The notes: a model not told the origin generated them from the sequence alone. A stretch of DNA of 64,000 nucleotides from Roseovarius pelagicus (GCF_025639885.1 NZ_CP106738.1:1922001-1986000); one strand, 5' to 3'. Positions 9,935 through 20,338 are shown, numbered from the stretch's first letter. Made by a program: numbers and translations.

Positions 9935-10135
9935 GTCGTCTCCTTCTCGTGCCTCTGTTTGCGCGCGGCCCGGCGGCTGGCGTTTATCCCGACAATGCGT
10001 CAGTGGTCGAACCATGACAAGCGCCCGTCCCTGACGGTGCAATATGGGGCTCAACGCGCCCAAGGCACGGAATGTTGCAATCCTGTCTCTGGAAAGTGAG
10101 TTGGCATTGCGCCGCGAATGGCCCATGTCAGAGGC

Positions 10136-10951
10136 ATGATCCAGCATCTTATCCGCCCTTTTCTGGCCTCTGCCCTGTTCTTGGCCTCGCTTTTGCCTGC
10201 GGCGGCCGGATCGCTGGACGATGTACTGCAGGCCCGTATTCTGCCCGGTTGGCGCATGGCAGACGGCACGCATATGGCCGCGCTTGAAATCACGCTGAAG
10301 CCGGGGTGGAAAACCTATTGGCGCGCGCCCGGTGATCTGGGCATTCCGCCCAGTTTCGACTGGCGCGGGTCGGGGAATTTGAACGGTGTCGAGATCAGCT
10401 GGCCGACGCCCAAGCCCTTGTTACAGGACGGCATGTTGACGATTGGCTATACCGACCGCGTGGTTTTACCGCTCAAGGTGCTACCAAGGCGCGCCGGGCG
10501 CGAAATCCGCTTGCAGGGTCGGCTCGACCTTGGGGTGTGCCATGATGTCTGCATTCCGATGAACCTGAATATTGCCGCTGCATTGCCCAGCGCCGCGCAA
10601 AAGCGTGATCCGCGCATTGCCGCCGCGCTGGCCGAGCAACCCTATAGCGCCAAAGAGGCACGGGTCAGCAGCGTGCAGTGCACCCTGTCGCCGCACGCGG
10701 ACGGTCTGGCGCTGCGGGTCGACATTCGCATGCCGAGCGCGGGCGGGGCCGAGGTGGTCGCCATCGAGACCGACAATCCGCAGGTCTGGGTTGCTCCGGC
10801 GCGGACGTCGCGCAAGGGCGGCACGCTTACTGTCGAGACGCGGCTGGAGCATGTGGAGGGGCGCAGTTTCGCACTCAACCGCTCTGCGGTGCGCATAACC
10901 GTTCTGGGCCGGTCCTACGGCGTGGATATTCAGGGCTGCCCGGCAGGCTGA
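10136..10951 (+). CDS. Exported protein with DsbD N-terminal-like thiol-disulfide domain
   Basis: The N-terminus is a signal peptide (basic IRPF, then a hydrophobic run ending AAAG). The mature part resembles the alpha domain of DsbD/Scs[21 protein letters not shown], a SWPTPKPL segment and the cysteine pair in [10 protein letters not shown], which would receive or pass electrons in the periplasm. There is no membrane DsbD core or thioredoxin domain, so this is a stand-alone domain protein of about 271 residues. ATG 10136 places the signal peptide correctly; ATG 10118 is an alternative. The 3' end overlaps the convergent RND permease gene by 22 bases. Confidence 0.78.
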   Translation: MIQHLIRPFLASALFLASLLPAAAGSLDDVLQARILPGWRMADGTHMAALEITLKPGWKTYWRAPGDLGIPPSFDWRGSGNLNGVEISWPTPKPLLQDGMLTIGYTDRVVLPLKVLPRRAGREIRLQGRLDLGVCHDVCIPMNLNIAAALPSAAQKRDPRIAAALAEQPYSAKEARVSSVQCTLSPHADGLALRVDIRMPSAGGAEVVAIETDNPQVWVAPARTSRKGGTLTVETRLEHVEGRSFALNRSAVRITVLGRSYGVDIQGCPAG

Positions 10952-13900
10952 CGCCGCAGCACCTGCGCCAGTGCCATGACCACATAGAGCAGCAGAACCA
11001 GCAGCGCCGCCCCCGCCAGAAATGCCAGCAGTGCCGCGCGGAGCGGGGCCATGCCCGCCAGCATCGGAACCAGCGCCAGCAGGGGTGCAGGCAGGCCACC
11101 CGACACGATCACGGCACCCATTGTTGCCGCCAGCCACAGCAGCACAGCCGCCAGCCCGGCCCCCAGCCCCAGCCGGATCGGCGCGTGGCGCATCCGCAGA
11201 CCACGCCGCAGTGCCTGTGTCTGGCGCGCCAGATCGTTCTGCATCGCCATCAGTGCCGGCACGACCAGCAGGACGATGACCATGCCAAAGGCGAGACCAT
11301 AGACCAGCGTGATCACTGTCGGCAGCAGGAACTGTGCCTGTTGCGATCGCTCGAACAGCAGCGGCGTAAGCCCGGCCACCGTGGTCAGCGTGGTCAGCAT
11401 GATGGGCCGCAGCCGGTCGGCAGCGCCATCGATGATCGACGGAATCAGCCCGCGATCGCGGGCGTGTTCGTCAATCGTCGTGACCAGCACGATAGAGTCG
11501 TTGATGATGATACCGGTCATGCCCAACAGCCCCACCACCGTGAACATGCTGAGCGGCACGTCCCATTGCGCGTGGCCATAGATCGTCCCCACCAACCCGA
11601 ACGGAATGATCGACATGACCACCATCGGCCGGGTCCAACTGGAGAACACCCATGCCAGCACCAGATAGATACCGGTCAGTGTCAGCATCAGGCCCAGCGT
11701 CGCGTCGGCCAGAAATTCGTCCTCTTGTTCGCTGAGGCCGGACATGCGCCATTCGACCTGTGCTTCACTGGCGATGCGCGGCAGGATGGTGTCCTGTAGC
11801 GTCGTCATTATCTCGGAGGCGCGGGCTGGATCATCCTCGGAGATATCACCCGTGACGCTGATCAGGCGAACGCCGTTTTCGCGCCGCACGGTCGAGAACC
11901 CGTTGCGCCGCTCGACCGAGACGATGTCGGCCAGCGGGACATATTGCCCGTCGGGGGTGCGTAGCTGCATCCGTTCGAGGAAATCGGCTGTCAGTTCACC
12001 CTTTGGCAACTCGACCCGGATTTCGGCGCTGCGCGGGCCGATGGGGTAGGTCGCCGCCTCTATACCGCCAAGGCGCGCGCGCAGCACGCGGCCCAGCCCG
12101 TCAATGTCAAAGCCGAGCGCCGATCCCTGCGGAGTCAGTTCGAGTATCAACTCTTCTTTATCGTAGGCCAGATTGTCCTCGACCGCGGAGACCTCGGGAT
12201 AGCGCGACAGCGCGGATTTCAGCGCCCCTGACGCCGATTTCAGCACTTCGGCGCTGGCCCCGTAGAACTGCACGTCCAGCGCATCGCCTCCCGGCCCGGA
12301 ACGCGCGCCTCGAAAGCTGACGGTTTCGGCCATTGGCAGATGCACCACGCGGTCCTGTAGCGCGGCGACAAAGGCAAAGCTGGAATAGGGGCGCAGGTCG
12401 GCGTCGATCAGCTCGATCGAGATGCCGCCCAACTGATCGGGTTCCTTGGTTTCGGTCCCGGCCATGCCACGGCCTGCGTTGCCGCCGATTTCGGCAATGA
12501 CGTAGTCGATCGGATTGCGCCCGTAGGTTTGGGCGTATTCTGCGCCCAACTCTTCGGTGGCGCGTTGCATTTCGCGCATCATTTCCAGCGAATCGTCGCG
12601 TGTGGCACCGGGAACCATCGCAAAATTGCCTGTCACGCTGCCGCGTTCCGGCGCGTTGAAGAACCGCCATGTGACGTCGCCGGACACAAACAGCGTCAAT
12701 TGCGAGGCCAGCACCAGAATAGCCCCAGCCATGACCGGGTAACGCGCCCAGATCACGCCAGCCATAAGCGGACGAAACAGCCGGTCGCGGACCCAGACAA
12801 AGCCGCGATTAACCACGCGAGAGGGTGCATCATACCAATGTTCTTTGGCCGAGTGCACCAATGCGCGGCTCATGTGATGCGGCAGGATCAGGAAACATTC
12901 GATCAGCGATGCGGTCAGCACTACGATCACGGTAAAGGGGATATCGGCGATCAGGTCGCCGAACCGGCCACTGACCACGGTAAGGCCAAAGAACGCGATG
13001 AGCGTGGTCAGCGTGGCGGAAAAGACCGGCAGCGCCATGCGGCGTGCGGCATTTTCGGCGGCCTCTACCGCGCCTTCGCGCAATTTTCGCACGCGGGCAT
13101 CGGCATGTTCGCCCACCACGATGGCGTCATCCACGACGATCCCCAGCGTGATAATCAACGCAAAGAGCGAGATCATGTTGATCGTCAGCCCCGCCGCATA
13201 CATCAGCGCCACTGCGGCCAGCATGGCCACCGGGATACCCGCCGCGACCCAAAATGCGATCCGCGCATTGAGAAAGAGGAACAGGAGCGTGACCACCAGC
13301 AAGAGGCCAGTACTGCCGTTTTCCAGCAGCAGATTCAGCCGACCAGATATCATGTCCGAACGGGTGCGGATGAGGTCGACCGAGACACCTTCTGGCAGGG
13401 TTTCGGCCATTTCAGAGGCGATGCGTTCGACCGTGGCCTGAATTTCAAGCGCATCGCCACGGGCAGAGCGATCAACGCGGACGGACATGGCGGGGTTTTC
13501 GCCGACAAAGTAACTGCGTTCGCGGGCGATGCCCTCGAACCGGATGGTGGCCACGTCACCGACGGTCAGCTTGGATCGGTCAGGATTAACCCGCAGCGTG
13601 ATGGCGGCAATCTGGTCGGGGTCGCGTTTCTCGACCCCGGTGCGCACGCGGGTATTGGCACCCTCGACATCCCCCGCCGGATCGGCGTCCACCTCGGCGC
13701 CGATGGCGGCGGCTATTTCGGCCATAGTGATGTCATGTGCCATGAGTGCAACGCTAGGCACCTCGATGATCGTCTCTGGCGCTGCGACACCGCGCACCGT
13801 GGTGCGGGTCACGCCAGCGGCAAAGAGCCGTGTCACCAGTTCGTCCGCAAAAAGGCCAAGCTGCTGCGTGCCCACAGGGCCGGTCAGCACCACGTCGGTC

Positions 13901-14334
13901 ACGCGGTCGCGCCACGCGCCACGCCGCACTTCGGGGTCTTCGGCCTCTTCTGGCAGTGTCGTGACCCCGTCCACAGCGGCCTGCACATCATCTGCCGCGC
14001 GGCCCATGTCCCAGCCCGGCTCGAATTCTAGCGCGATGCTGGCGCTGTTCTCGCGGCTGCTGGATTCAGTGCTTTCCACCCCTTCGACGGCCATCAGGAC
14101 CGGTTCAAGCGCCTGCACGATGCCTGCATCTATGTCCTCGGCACCGGCCCCGTCCCAGATGACCGAAACCGAAACGCTGTCGACGATCACATCGGGCAGA
14201 AACTGTGCGCGCATACGCGGGGCGGCTGCGATGCCGAGCACGATCAGCACCACCAGCAACAGGTTGGCTGCCGTGTGGTGGCGGGTGAAGTAGGACAGCA
14301 GGCCACCAGCGGCAGGAGGCAGCGGGCGGGTCAT
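10930..14334 (-). CDS. RND efflux transporter, AcrB-type inner-membrane permease
   Basis: This proton-driven permease works with the adaptor encoded just upstream and an outer-membrane channel not present here. The 1134-residue protein starts with the usual first transmembrane helix, followed by a porter domain. The transmembrane-4 proton-relay pair is in GIVVDDAIVVGEHAD near residue 400, and the second repeat carries the matching MTGIIINDSIVLV helix. It is somewhat longer than classic AcrB, with a hydrophobic tail of two or three extra predicted helices after about residue 1060. The substrate cannot be inferred. It lies 219 bases downstream of the adaptor gene on the same strand. Confidence 0.93.
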   Translation of the reverse strand: MTRPLPPAAGGLLSYFTRHHTAANLLLVVLIVLGIAAAPRMRAQFLPDVIVDSVSVSVIWDGAGAEDIDAGIVQALEPVLMAVEGVESTESSSRENSASIALEFEPGWDMGRAADDVQAAVDGVTTLPEEAEDPEVRRGAWRDRVTDVVLTGPVGTQQLGLFADELVTRLFAAGVTRTTVRGVAAPETIIEVPSVALMAHDITMAEIAAAIGAEVDADPAGDVEGANTRVRTGVEKRDPDQIAAITLRVNPDRSKLTVGDVATIRFEGIARERSYFVGENPAMSVRVDRSARGDALEIQATVERIASEMAETLPEGVSVDLIRTRSDMISGRLNLLLENGSTGLLLVVTLLFLFLNARIAFWVAAGIPVAMLAAVALMYAAGLTINMISLFALIITLGIVVDDAIVVGEHADARVRKLREGAVEAAENAARRMALPVFSATLTTLIAFFGLTVVSGRFGDLIADIPFTVIVVLTASLIECFLILPHHMSRALVHSAKEHWYDAPSRVVNRGFVWVRDRLFRPLMAGVIWARYPVMAGAILVLASQLTLFVSGDVTWRFFNAPERGSVTGNFAMVPGATRDDSLEMMREMQRATEELGAEYAQTYGRNPIDYVIAEIGGNAGRGMAGTETKEPDQLGGISIELIDADLRPYSSFAFVAALQDRVVHLPMAETVSFRGARSGPGGDALDVQFYGASAEVLKSASGALKSALSRYPEVSAVEDNLAYDKEELILELTPQGSALGFDIDGLGRVLRARLGGIEAATYPIGPRSAEIRVELPKGELTADFLERMQLRTPDGQYVPLADIVSVERRNGFSTVRRENGVRLISVTGDISEDDPARASEIMTTLQDTILPRIASEAQVEWRMSGLSEQEDEFLADATLGLMLTLTGIYLVLAWVFSSWTRPMVVMSIIPFGLVGTIYGHAQWDVPLSMFTVVGLLGMTGIIINDSIVLVTTIDEHARDRGLIPSIIDGAADRLRPIMLTTLTTVAGLTPLLFERSQQAQFLLPTVITLVYGLAFGMVIVLLVVPALMAMQNDLARQTQALRRGLRMRHAPIRLGLGAGLAAVLLWLAATMGAVIVSGGLPAPLLALVPMLAGMAPLRAALLAFLAGAALLVLLLYVVMALAQVLRRQPAGQP

Positions 14335-14553
14335 GCGGATAACCGCGCGGAACGGAGGCCATTCTCAGGGCCCCCGCGCAATTGCCGGGCCGCCCCCCGG
14401 ACTGGCGATTTAATGAGGTTGGGCGCTGCGCTCTGAGTTCGGAGGGGGGTGGCGGACATAAAGGCGTCAGAGCAGGCGTCCGGTCGCCATCCTGCGGGCT
14501 GGCAATGACGCGGCAGCGGGCAGTATATCTGTGACGAGCGCAACACCACCACC

Positions 14554-16014
14554 CTAGCCCCCCATGCGGGTTTCGAGCCGCTGCACCATGCGGGCGGGCA
14601 CGCGGTCCTGCTCCAGCTTGGCCAGCAGGCGGGTTTTAAGCGCATCGGGCATGTCGGTGTTGCCCTCGACATAGGCGATGAGGCGGGCGCGGCGATCCGC
14701 GCTGAGTTCCAGCATCTCTGGCGCGGGGGTTTCGGCAACACCTTCGGTATGGCGCAGCGGGCGGACCTTGATCCCGGCGCCCAGAAGTGGCGAGCGTTGG
14801 GTAATCACTTCGCGCCCGGCCAGCGCGGCGCTGCGCACCAGAATATCGTCGCCCTGACGCCGCAAGAGCGTGACCGGGATCGCCTCTATCCGGTCCTCGC
14901 CCGAGAGCGCCAGCACGCTGCCATCCGCACCGAGGGCGGCGGCGGGTAGGCGCACGATATTCTCTAGCGGCGGTTCATCAATACGCACGGTGACGAAATC
15001 GCCGGGTTTAAGGCCCTGCGCCGCATCCAGCCGGGCAAAGACCAGACGCCCGGTCTGCCCCTCGCCCACTGCTGCGCTGGCACGGGTCACGATGCCGGTC
15101 GCCTGTAGATTGACGCCGAATGCCTCTAGCGTGACGCGCACCGGGGCGGACAAGAGCACGCCCTTCGGGTCCAGAAGCCGCGCGAATTGCGGGGTCGAGA
15201 CACGAAACGCCACCTCAAGCGCGGCGGGGTCGATCAGGGTCGCCATTTTCTCGTTCGCAGAGATCAGACCGCCCTCGACCACGGTGACGTCACTCAGGCT
15301 GCCGGTAAAGCCCGCGAGGATGGTGGTATCATCCAACCGGCGCTGCGCCTCTTTTTGACTAATGATGGCGCGCGACAGCCCGGTAGCGGCCTGATCAACG
15401 CGCGCCTCGGCTGTGGCGAGCGCCTGACGGCGGGCCAGAACGGTGGCGCGGGCCTGTGCGGCGGCGAGTTCGGCAACTTCGACCGCCGCTGCGGTCCCGA
15501 CGCCGCGCGCCTCAAGGTCCTGCTGACGTTTGAACGCGCGGTCCTGAAGTTCGGCCTGTGCATCGGCGGCGCCCAGTTCATCGCGGGCAAGGTCCAGCCC
15601 GCGCTGGGCATCGCGGGTTTCGGCCTGTGCATCGCTGACGTCACTGGCGGCGCGGTCCAGCGCAGACTGGCTATCGGCCGGATCGACGCGGGCCAGCACT
15701 TGCCCCGCGCGCACCTGACCGCCCTCCTCGAACGCATCGGCCAACTCGACCAGTGTGCCGCCCGCCTTGGCGCGGATTTCCAACGACCGGCGGCTCTGCA
15801 CCTCGCCAAAAACGGTGAGTTCGGGGGTGATCTGCTGCGGCGTGGCGGTGATGACGTTGACGGCAAAGACCCGTTCACGCCGCTCGGCAACGCGGGGTTC
15901 CTTGGTCAAGCGTTCCTGAACGGCGGAAAAAACAGTGTATCCCGCATAGGCAAGCAACCCCAGTGTCATCGACATGAGGAACAGGCCGGTCAGGCTTTGA
16001 CGCAGAAACCGCAT
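14554..16014 (-). CDS. RND efflux periplasmic adaptor (membrane fusion protein)
   Basis: The 486-residue protein has one N-terminal membrane anchor (about residues 8-28), then a split lipoyl-like barrel (LEIRAKAGGTLVELADAF and, later, TILAGFTGSLSDVTV) around a long alpha-hairpin rich in Ala, Gln and Asp. This is the layout of HlyD/AcrA adaptors that bridge an RND pump to an outer-membrane channel. The C-terminal 60 residues add a charged helical segment that most AcrA proteins lack. The RND permease gene follows on the same strand, so the two probably form one efflux operon. Confidence 0.92.
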   Translation of the reverse strand: MRFLRQSLTGLFLMSMTLGLLAYAGYTVFSAVQERLTKEPRVAERRERVFAVNVITATPQQITPELTVFGEVQSRRSLEIRAKAGGTLVELADAFEEGGQVRAGQVLARVDPADSQSALDRAASDVSDAQAETRDAQRGLDLARDELGAADAQAELQDRAFKRQQDLEARGVGTAAAVEVAELAAAQARATVLARRQALATAEARVDQAATGLSRAIISQKEAQRRLDDTTILAGFTGSLSDVTVVEGGLISANEKMATLIDPAALEVAFRVSTPQFARLLDPKGVLLSAPVRVTLEAFGVNLQATGIVTRASAAVGEGQTGRLVFARLDAAQGLKPGDFVTVRIDEPPLENIVRLPAAALGADGSVLALSGEDRIEAIPVTLLRRQGDDILVRSAALAGREVITQRSPLLGAGIKVRPLRHTEGVAETPAPEMLELSADRRARLIAYVEGNTDMPDALKTRLLAKLEQDRVPARMVQRLETRMGG

Positions 16015-16118
16015 GGTAAATCGAACCTTACAAGAGGCGCCCTGCGCGGACGCACCGATTTAATGTAAGCACGCAGGCGAAAATGCCAAGCGTACAGGCG
16101 ATATCGCGCTGGTCCGCG

Positions 16119-16661
16119 CTACTTGCGGCGCTGATGTTCGGTCAGGCGCGGCATGATCTCGACAAAGTTGCAGGGACGGTGACGATAGTCGAGTTGCGGG
16201 GCCAGAATTTCGTCCCACGCATCGCGGCACGCGCCCGGACTGCCGGGCAGCGCAAAGAGGTAGGTGCCCCCCGCAACGCCCGCTGTGGCACGTGATTGCA
16301 CGGCGCTGGTGCCGATTTTCTGCATCGACACGATGGTAAAGACCGTGCCGAACGCGTCGATTTCCTTTTCATAGACGTCGCGATGCGCCTCGACGCTGAC
16401 ATCGCGGCCCGTCAGGCCGGTGCCGCCGGTGGATATGATCACATCAATCGCAGCATCCGCCACCCACGTCCGTAACTGGACCGCGATCCGGTCGCGGTCA
16501 TCGGTGACGATGGCGCGCGTGGCCAGCAGATGCCCTGCCGCCTCGATCCGGGCCACAAGAGTATCGCCAGAGCGGTCATCGTCCAGTGTGCGCGTGTCGC
16601 TGATCGTCAGCACAGCGATACGCACCGGGATAAACTCCATCGTCTCATCAATCCGGCTCAT
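16119..16661 (-). CDS. moaB: Molybdenum cofactor biosynthesis protein B
   Basis: The MoaB/MogA fold binds molybdopterin and adenylates it before metal insertion. The 180-residue protein shows IAVLTISDTRTLDDDRSGD, the ISTGGTGLTGRDVS loop and the LPGSPGACRDAWDEI segment that contact the cofactor. A molybdoenzyme is not encoded nearby. The start lies three bases after the stop of the LysE-type exporter gene on the same strand, so the two may be co-transcribed. Confidence 0.95.
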   Translation of the reverse strand: MSRIDETMEFIPVRIAVLTISDTRTLDDDRSGDTLVARIEAAGHLLATRAIVTDDRDRIAVQLRTWVADAAIDVIISTGGTGLTGRDVSVEAHRDVYEKEIDAFGTVFTIVSMQKIGTSAVQSRATAGVAGGTYLFALPGSPGACRDAWDEILAPQLDYRHRPCNFVEIMPRLTEHQRRK

Positions 16662-16664
16662 GGC

Positions 16665-17285
16665 TCAGTTCCTTTGCATCAGGGCAAGGCGTAGCGCCAG
16701 CCCGGTGAAGATGGCGGCGGTGGCATAGCCCAGCCCGCGCGCCAGACGCGGTGCTGCGGTCAGGCGACGGCCCAGCCCGCCGGCAAAGACCCCGACCGCG
16801 CCATTGATGAAAAATCCCCCGATGCCCAGAATAGCGCCATAAATCAGGAACTGGCCCAGAATGCTGCCCGCCGTCGGGTCGACGAATTGCGGCACAAAGG
16901 CCAGCACGAACAGAATCACCTTTGGGTTGGTCAGATTGACGATGAACCCGTCGCGAAAGGCCCGCGCGGCGCGGATCGGCAGATCGGTGCGCGTAGGCGG
17001 GCGCATGTGCAGCGCGCCCCATGCCAGCCACAGCAGATAGGCGACCCCGACCCATCGGATCACCTCAAGCGTCCATGGCGCATGTTCGACCACCGCCCCA
17101 AGGCCAAGCCCAGCGATGGTGACATGCACCAGACCACCCGCCGATATCCCGGCACTGGCGGCCACGGCGGCACGCGGACCGGCACGCAGCCCCTGCCCAA
17201 GGCAGAACATCATGTCCGCGCCCGGCGTCAGATTCAGCGCCAGCCCGGCAGGCACAAAGGCCAGCAAAGTCAGCGGATCAATCAT
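16665..17285 (-). CDS. LysE/RhtB-family amino-acid exporter
   Basis: The protein has about 206 residues and five to six hydrophobic helices. The N-terminal motif LNLTPGADMMFCLGQGLRAGPR is the family signature, and NLTNPKVILFVLAFVPQFV is the typical third-helix segment. Members export amino acids or homoserine lactones; the substrate here is unknown. The ATG at 17285 starts inside the last codons of the metallophosphoesterase gene (8-base overlap), which implies coupling. An open frame continues upstream but would only translate that gene out of frame. Confidence 0.9.
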   Translation of the reverse strand: MIDPLTLLAFVPAGLALNLTPGADMMFCLGQGLRAGPRAAVAASAGISAGGLVHVTIAGLGLGAVVEHAPWTLEVIRWVGVAYLLWLAWGALHMRPPTRTDLPIRAARAFRDGFIVNLTNPKVILFVLAFVPQFVDPTAGSILGQFLIYGAILGIGGFFINGAVGVFAGGLGRRLTAAPRLARGLGYATAAIFTGLALRLALMQRN

Positions 17286-17880
17286 CGCCGATCTCGAACC
17301 AGTTGGCGCGCGGGCCAAGGTTATGCACCTTGCACCGCCCGATGATGCCGGTACCACCCCAGCTGTCATGGATATGGCCGCAGACGGCCAGTTGTGGCTG
17401 AATACGCGTGATCGCCGCATGGATTGCATCCGAGCCGACCGATTGCCCAGCCGATGTGCGGTCGGCGATCCCCTTGGGCGGGGAATGCAGGATGAGGATG
17501 TCGGCACGGGTGCAATCGGCCAACATGCGGGTCGCCTCGGCCTCGGTCAGGTCACACGACCAGCCGCCGAACGGCGTGGGCGGCACGCCATATCCCAGAC
17601 CAAAGAGGCGCATGCCGTCCACCTCGGTGCCGGTGCCATGCAGGACAGTGGCCCCGCGCGGGGCGGCGGCGCGCAGTTCCTCGACGCTCTCGGCGTTGCC
17701 GGGCACCAGAACCATTGGTGCGCTGATCCCATCCAAGAGCGCCATGGCCCCGGTCAGGTCCTGTCGCATGTTGCAAAAGTCGCCCGCTCCGATCACCAGA
17801 TCGGCACGGCGGCTGGCGGCGATCAGATCATCAGCGCGAGACCGGGAATGGTGCAGATCGGAAAACGCCAGAATCTTCAT
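17278..17880 (-). CDS. Metallophosphoesterase (calcineurin-like)
   Basis: The 200-residue protein starts with the metal-binding FSDLHHSRSRADDL, then GAGDFCN, the VPGNAES asparagine motif (GNxE), ILILHSPPKG and a final CGHIHDSWGG. This is the ordered DxH-GD-GNxE/H-H-GHxH pattern of the calcineurin superfamily, which hydrolyses phosphoesters with two metals. The natural substrate is not predictable. The start overlaps the stop of the uracil-DNA glycosylase gene by four bases (ATGA), and the end overlaps the LysE-type gene. Confidence 0.88.
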   Translation of the reverse strand: MKILAFSDLHHSRSRADDLIAASRRADLVIGAGDFCNMRQDLTGAMALLDGISAPMVLVPGNAESVEELRAAAPRGATVLHGTGTEVDGMRLFGLGYGVPPTPFGGWSCDLTEAEATRMLADCTRADILILHSPPKGIADRTSAGQSVGSDAIHAAITRIQPQLAVCGHIHDSWGGTGIIGRCKVHNLGPRANWFEIGDD

Positions 17881-18672
17881 GTGCTCCCCCCGCGCAAGCG
17901 CGCCTGAACTTCGAGCAGATCAGCCCATGCCTCGCGCTTCATCCGGGGCTGGCGCAGCAGATAGGCGGGGTGGAACATCGGCATGGCGGGCAGACCGTAC
18001 GCCTCGGTCCACTGCCCGCGCAGCCGGGTGATGCCGCGCTTGCCAAAGCCCGCAACGCAACTGATGTTGCCGACAAGGATCAACACATCCGGCGCGGCCA
18101 GTTCGACATGGCGCTGCATGAACGGGACCATCATCGCGATTTCCTCGGGCGTTGGTTCGCGGTTTTGCGGTGGCCGCCACGGCACGACGTTGGAGATGTA
18201 GACGGCCTGCTCTATGCCCTCGGCGCCGCGCGCCATGCCAATGGCCTCGAGCATCCGGTCCAATAGCTGCCCGGCGCGCCCGACAAAGGGCCGCCCCTCG
18301 CGGTCCTCGTCGCGCCCCGGCGCCCTCGCCGATCACCATCAGGCGCGCGCCGGGCCGGCCATCGGCAAAGACCAGATTGCGCGCACCACGCTTCAACTCG
18401 CAATGCTGATAGGCGGCCATCGCGGCGCGCAGCCCGTCCAGATCCCCCGCCGCCTGCGCCATGCGCCGCGCATCGGCCACCGGATCGGCCTCGGCCTGTG
18501 CGGCCGGGGCCTGCACCGGGGTCGCCGGGGTCGCGCGGGCAGGCTTGCCCGGTGCGGTATCCGGCAGCGCGTAACGATCAACCGGCGCGTCGCCGATCGC
18601 CTCGTCTGCGCCCAATTCGACCTGCCACTGCAGGGCCGCGCGCGCGCTGTGATAATCCAATGCCGAATCCAT
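17877..18672 (-). pseudogene. Uracil-DNA glycosylase, family 4 type, with a +1 frameshift
   Basis: Two reading frames together make one UDG of about 264 residues. The first (from ATG 18672) runs through a conserved start (MDSALDYHSARAAL), a Pro/Ala-rich linker and HCELKRGARNLVFADG to LMVIGEG. The second frame carries APGRDEDREGRPFVGRAGQ, SNVVPWRPPQNR and MFHPAYLLRQP. The frames join if one base is removed from the CCC run at 18323-18325 (plus-strand numbering), which restores GEAPGRDEDR. Read as given, the protein would be truncated and garbled. It is either a real knockout or a homopolymer sequencing error. Of the four cysteines expected for a family-4 iron-sulfur cluster, only one or two are visible. 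Confidence 0.88.
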
Positions 18673-18839
18673 GCCCCAAGCTACCTTGCGCCGCGCTCGG
18701 GGAAAAGCGGCAACATGGGGCTTTCACCTTTCTACGAATACCTTGCCCGCCCGGCCCCGGCGACGACGCTTGCGCATTGATCCGGCCTGCGCATGATGCG
18801 ATAATCAGCATCGTCTGCCCCACAAGGAGCCCGTAGCGC

Positions 18840-19808
18840 GTGCCATTCAACCATGATCACCTGCTGGGGATCGAGCCTCTGGCCCCCGATGACATCACCA
18901 CATTGCTGGATCTGGCCGATCAATATGCCGCGCTGAACCGGCGCGATGTCAAACGCACCGATGCACTGACGGGTCTCACACAGATCAACATGTTTTTTGA
19001 AAATTCCACCCGCACGCAGGCCAGTTTCGAGATCGCTGGCAAGCGACTGGGCGCGGATGTAATGAACATGGCGATGCAGGCCAGCTCGATCAAGAAGGGC
19101 GAGACGCTGGTCGACACGGCGATGACGCTGAACGCGATGCATCCCGATCTGCTGGTGGTTCGTCATCCGCAATCCGGTGCGGTCGATCTGCTGGCGCAAA
19201 AGGTCAACTGCGCCGTGCTGAATGCCGGTGACGGACGGCACGAGCATCCGACGCAGGCGTTGCTGGACGCGCTGACGATCCGGCGGGCCAAGGGGCGGCT
19301 GCACCGGCTGAACATCGCTATTTGCGGCGACATCGCCCACAGCCGCGTGGCGCGTTCGAACATCCTGCTGCTGGGCAAGATGGAGAACCGCATCCGGCTG
19401 ATCGGGCCTCCGACCTTGATGCCCAGCCAGATCGACCAGTTCGGCGTCGAGGTTTATGACGACATGGCGCGCGGTCTGGAGGGCGTCGACGTGGTGATGA
19501 TGCTGCGGCTGCAACGCGAGCGGATGGATGGCGGGTTTATCCCGTCGGAGCGTGAATATTATCACCGTTACGGACTGGACGCGGAAAAGCTGGCACATGC
19601 CAAGGATGATGCCATCGTGATGCATCCCGGCCCGATGAATCGCGGTGTCGAGATCGACGGAGAACTGGCGGACGACATCAACCGCAGCGTCATTCAGGAA
19701 CAGGTCGAGATGGGCGTCGCCGTGCGCATGGCCGCGATGGATCTGCTGGCGCGCCGGTTGCGGGCCAGACGCGGCAATGCAGGCAACCCCAAGGAAGTCA
19801 TGGTATGA
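18840..19808 (+). CDS. pyrB: Aspartate carbamoyltransferase catalytic subunit
   Basis: This enzyme condenses carbamoyl phosphate with aspartate in the second step of pyrimidine synthesis. The carbamoyl-phosphate loop FFENSTRTQ lies at residues 52-60, followed by the Lys-bearing loop [34 protein letters not shown] and the [10 protein letters not shown] segment. The GTG start at 18840 follows AAGGAG at 18824-18829. No pyrI regulatory subunit is present; a dihydroorotase-like gene lies four genes downstream, as in bacteria whose ATCase pairs with an inactive PyrC homologue. The end overlaps the next gene by four bases. Confidence 0.97.
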   Translation: MPFNHDHLLGIEPLAPDDITTLLDLADQYAALNRRDVKRTDALTGLTQINMFFENSTRTQASFEIAGKRLGADVMNMAMQASSIKKGETLVDTAMTLNAMHPDLLVVRHPQSGAVDLLAQKVNCAVLNAGDGRHEHPTQALLDALTIRRAKGRLHRLNIAICGDIAHSRVARSNILLLGKMENRIRLIGPPTLMPSQIDQFGVEVYDDMARGLEGVDVVMMLRLQRERMDGGFIPSEREYYHRYGLDAEKLAHAKDDAIVMHPGPMNRGVEIDGELADDINRSVIQEQVEMGVAVRMAAMDLLARRLRARRGNAGNPKEVMV

Positions 19809-20338
19809 GCGACAAGATGGACGTACCCGCGCGTGAAGATGGCGTTGTGCGCCTATTTGCCGTCGATCTGGATCCTATGGCATTGGAAGCTTTCGGGCGG
19901 CGCAACGGCAGTTGGCCGGTGGCCGATGCATTGGGGGTCGAGATGCTGGCCCCCGATCAGGTCGAGCTGTTTGCGGTATCCGATCTGACGGGTGTGGGTC
20001 TGACCGGATACCTCGAAGAAGGGTTGGGTGTGGCACCCGCAGAGTTGGCGGGCATGCGTCCGCAACTGGAGGCAGTGAAGGACGGCGTGCTGATCGTGCG
20101 ATCGCGCGCCTTTGGCGGGGCGGCGGTCACGTTGCATCCGCGCGCGCCGCTGCGCCATATCGCGACGTTTCACGAAGAGCGCCCGCCGGTCCAATTCGAG
20201 CCGCTGCCATCTGCCGGTGCGGCAGGCGTCATCGGCAGCACCGCCTCCAGTGAACGCCCGCGCGCAAAGCACGGCTGGTGGCCGATGGCCCTGATCGTAA
20301 TTGGTGTGATCATCATCGGTCTGGCATTGGCGCTCTGA
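19805..20338 (+). CDS. Hypothetical protein with C-terminal membrane helix
   Basis: The 177-residue protein is acidic, with one hydrophobic helix at the very C-terminus ([18 protein letters not shown]) that would anchor it as a tail-anchored protein with the bulk in the cytoplasm. I recognise no domain. It overlaps pyrB by four bases (ATGA) and the next gene by one base (TGATG), so it is part of the pyrB transcript. The context suggests a role linked to this conserved pyr block, but the sequence gives no function. Confidence 0.75.
   Translation: MSDKMDVPAREDGVVRLFAVDLDPMALEAFGRRNGSWPVADALGVEMLAPDQVELFAVSDLTGVGLTGYLEEGLGVAPAELAGMRPQLEAVKDGVLIVRSRAFGGAAVTLHPRAPLRHIATFHEERPPVQFEPLPSAGAAGVIGSTASSERPRAKHGWWPMALIVIGVIIIGLALAL

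Noticed and set aside
10678..11799. A 373-codon plus-strand frame across the DsbD-domain gene and RND permease end
   Set aside because: It runs through the 3' part of one gene and antisense to the other; the sequence is Gln/His/Arg repeats without a domain.
12529..14031. A 500-codon open frame on the plus strand opposite the RND permease
   Set aside because: It lies wholly antisense to a clearly real permease gene; its protein is rich in His, Arg and Gln with no recognisable domain, as GC-rich shadow frames usually are.
14335..14553. The 219-base gap between the RND adaptor and permease
   Set aside because: A frame spans it in the minus strand, but it only re-reads the adaptor's tail out of frame; I see no gene, promoter or terminator there.
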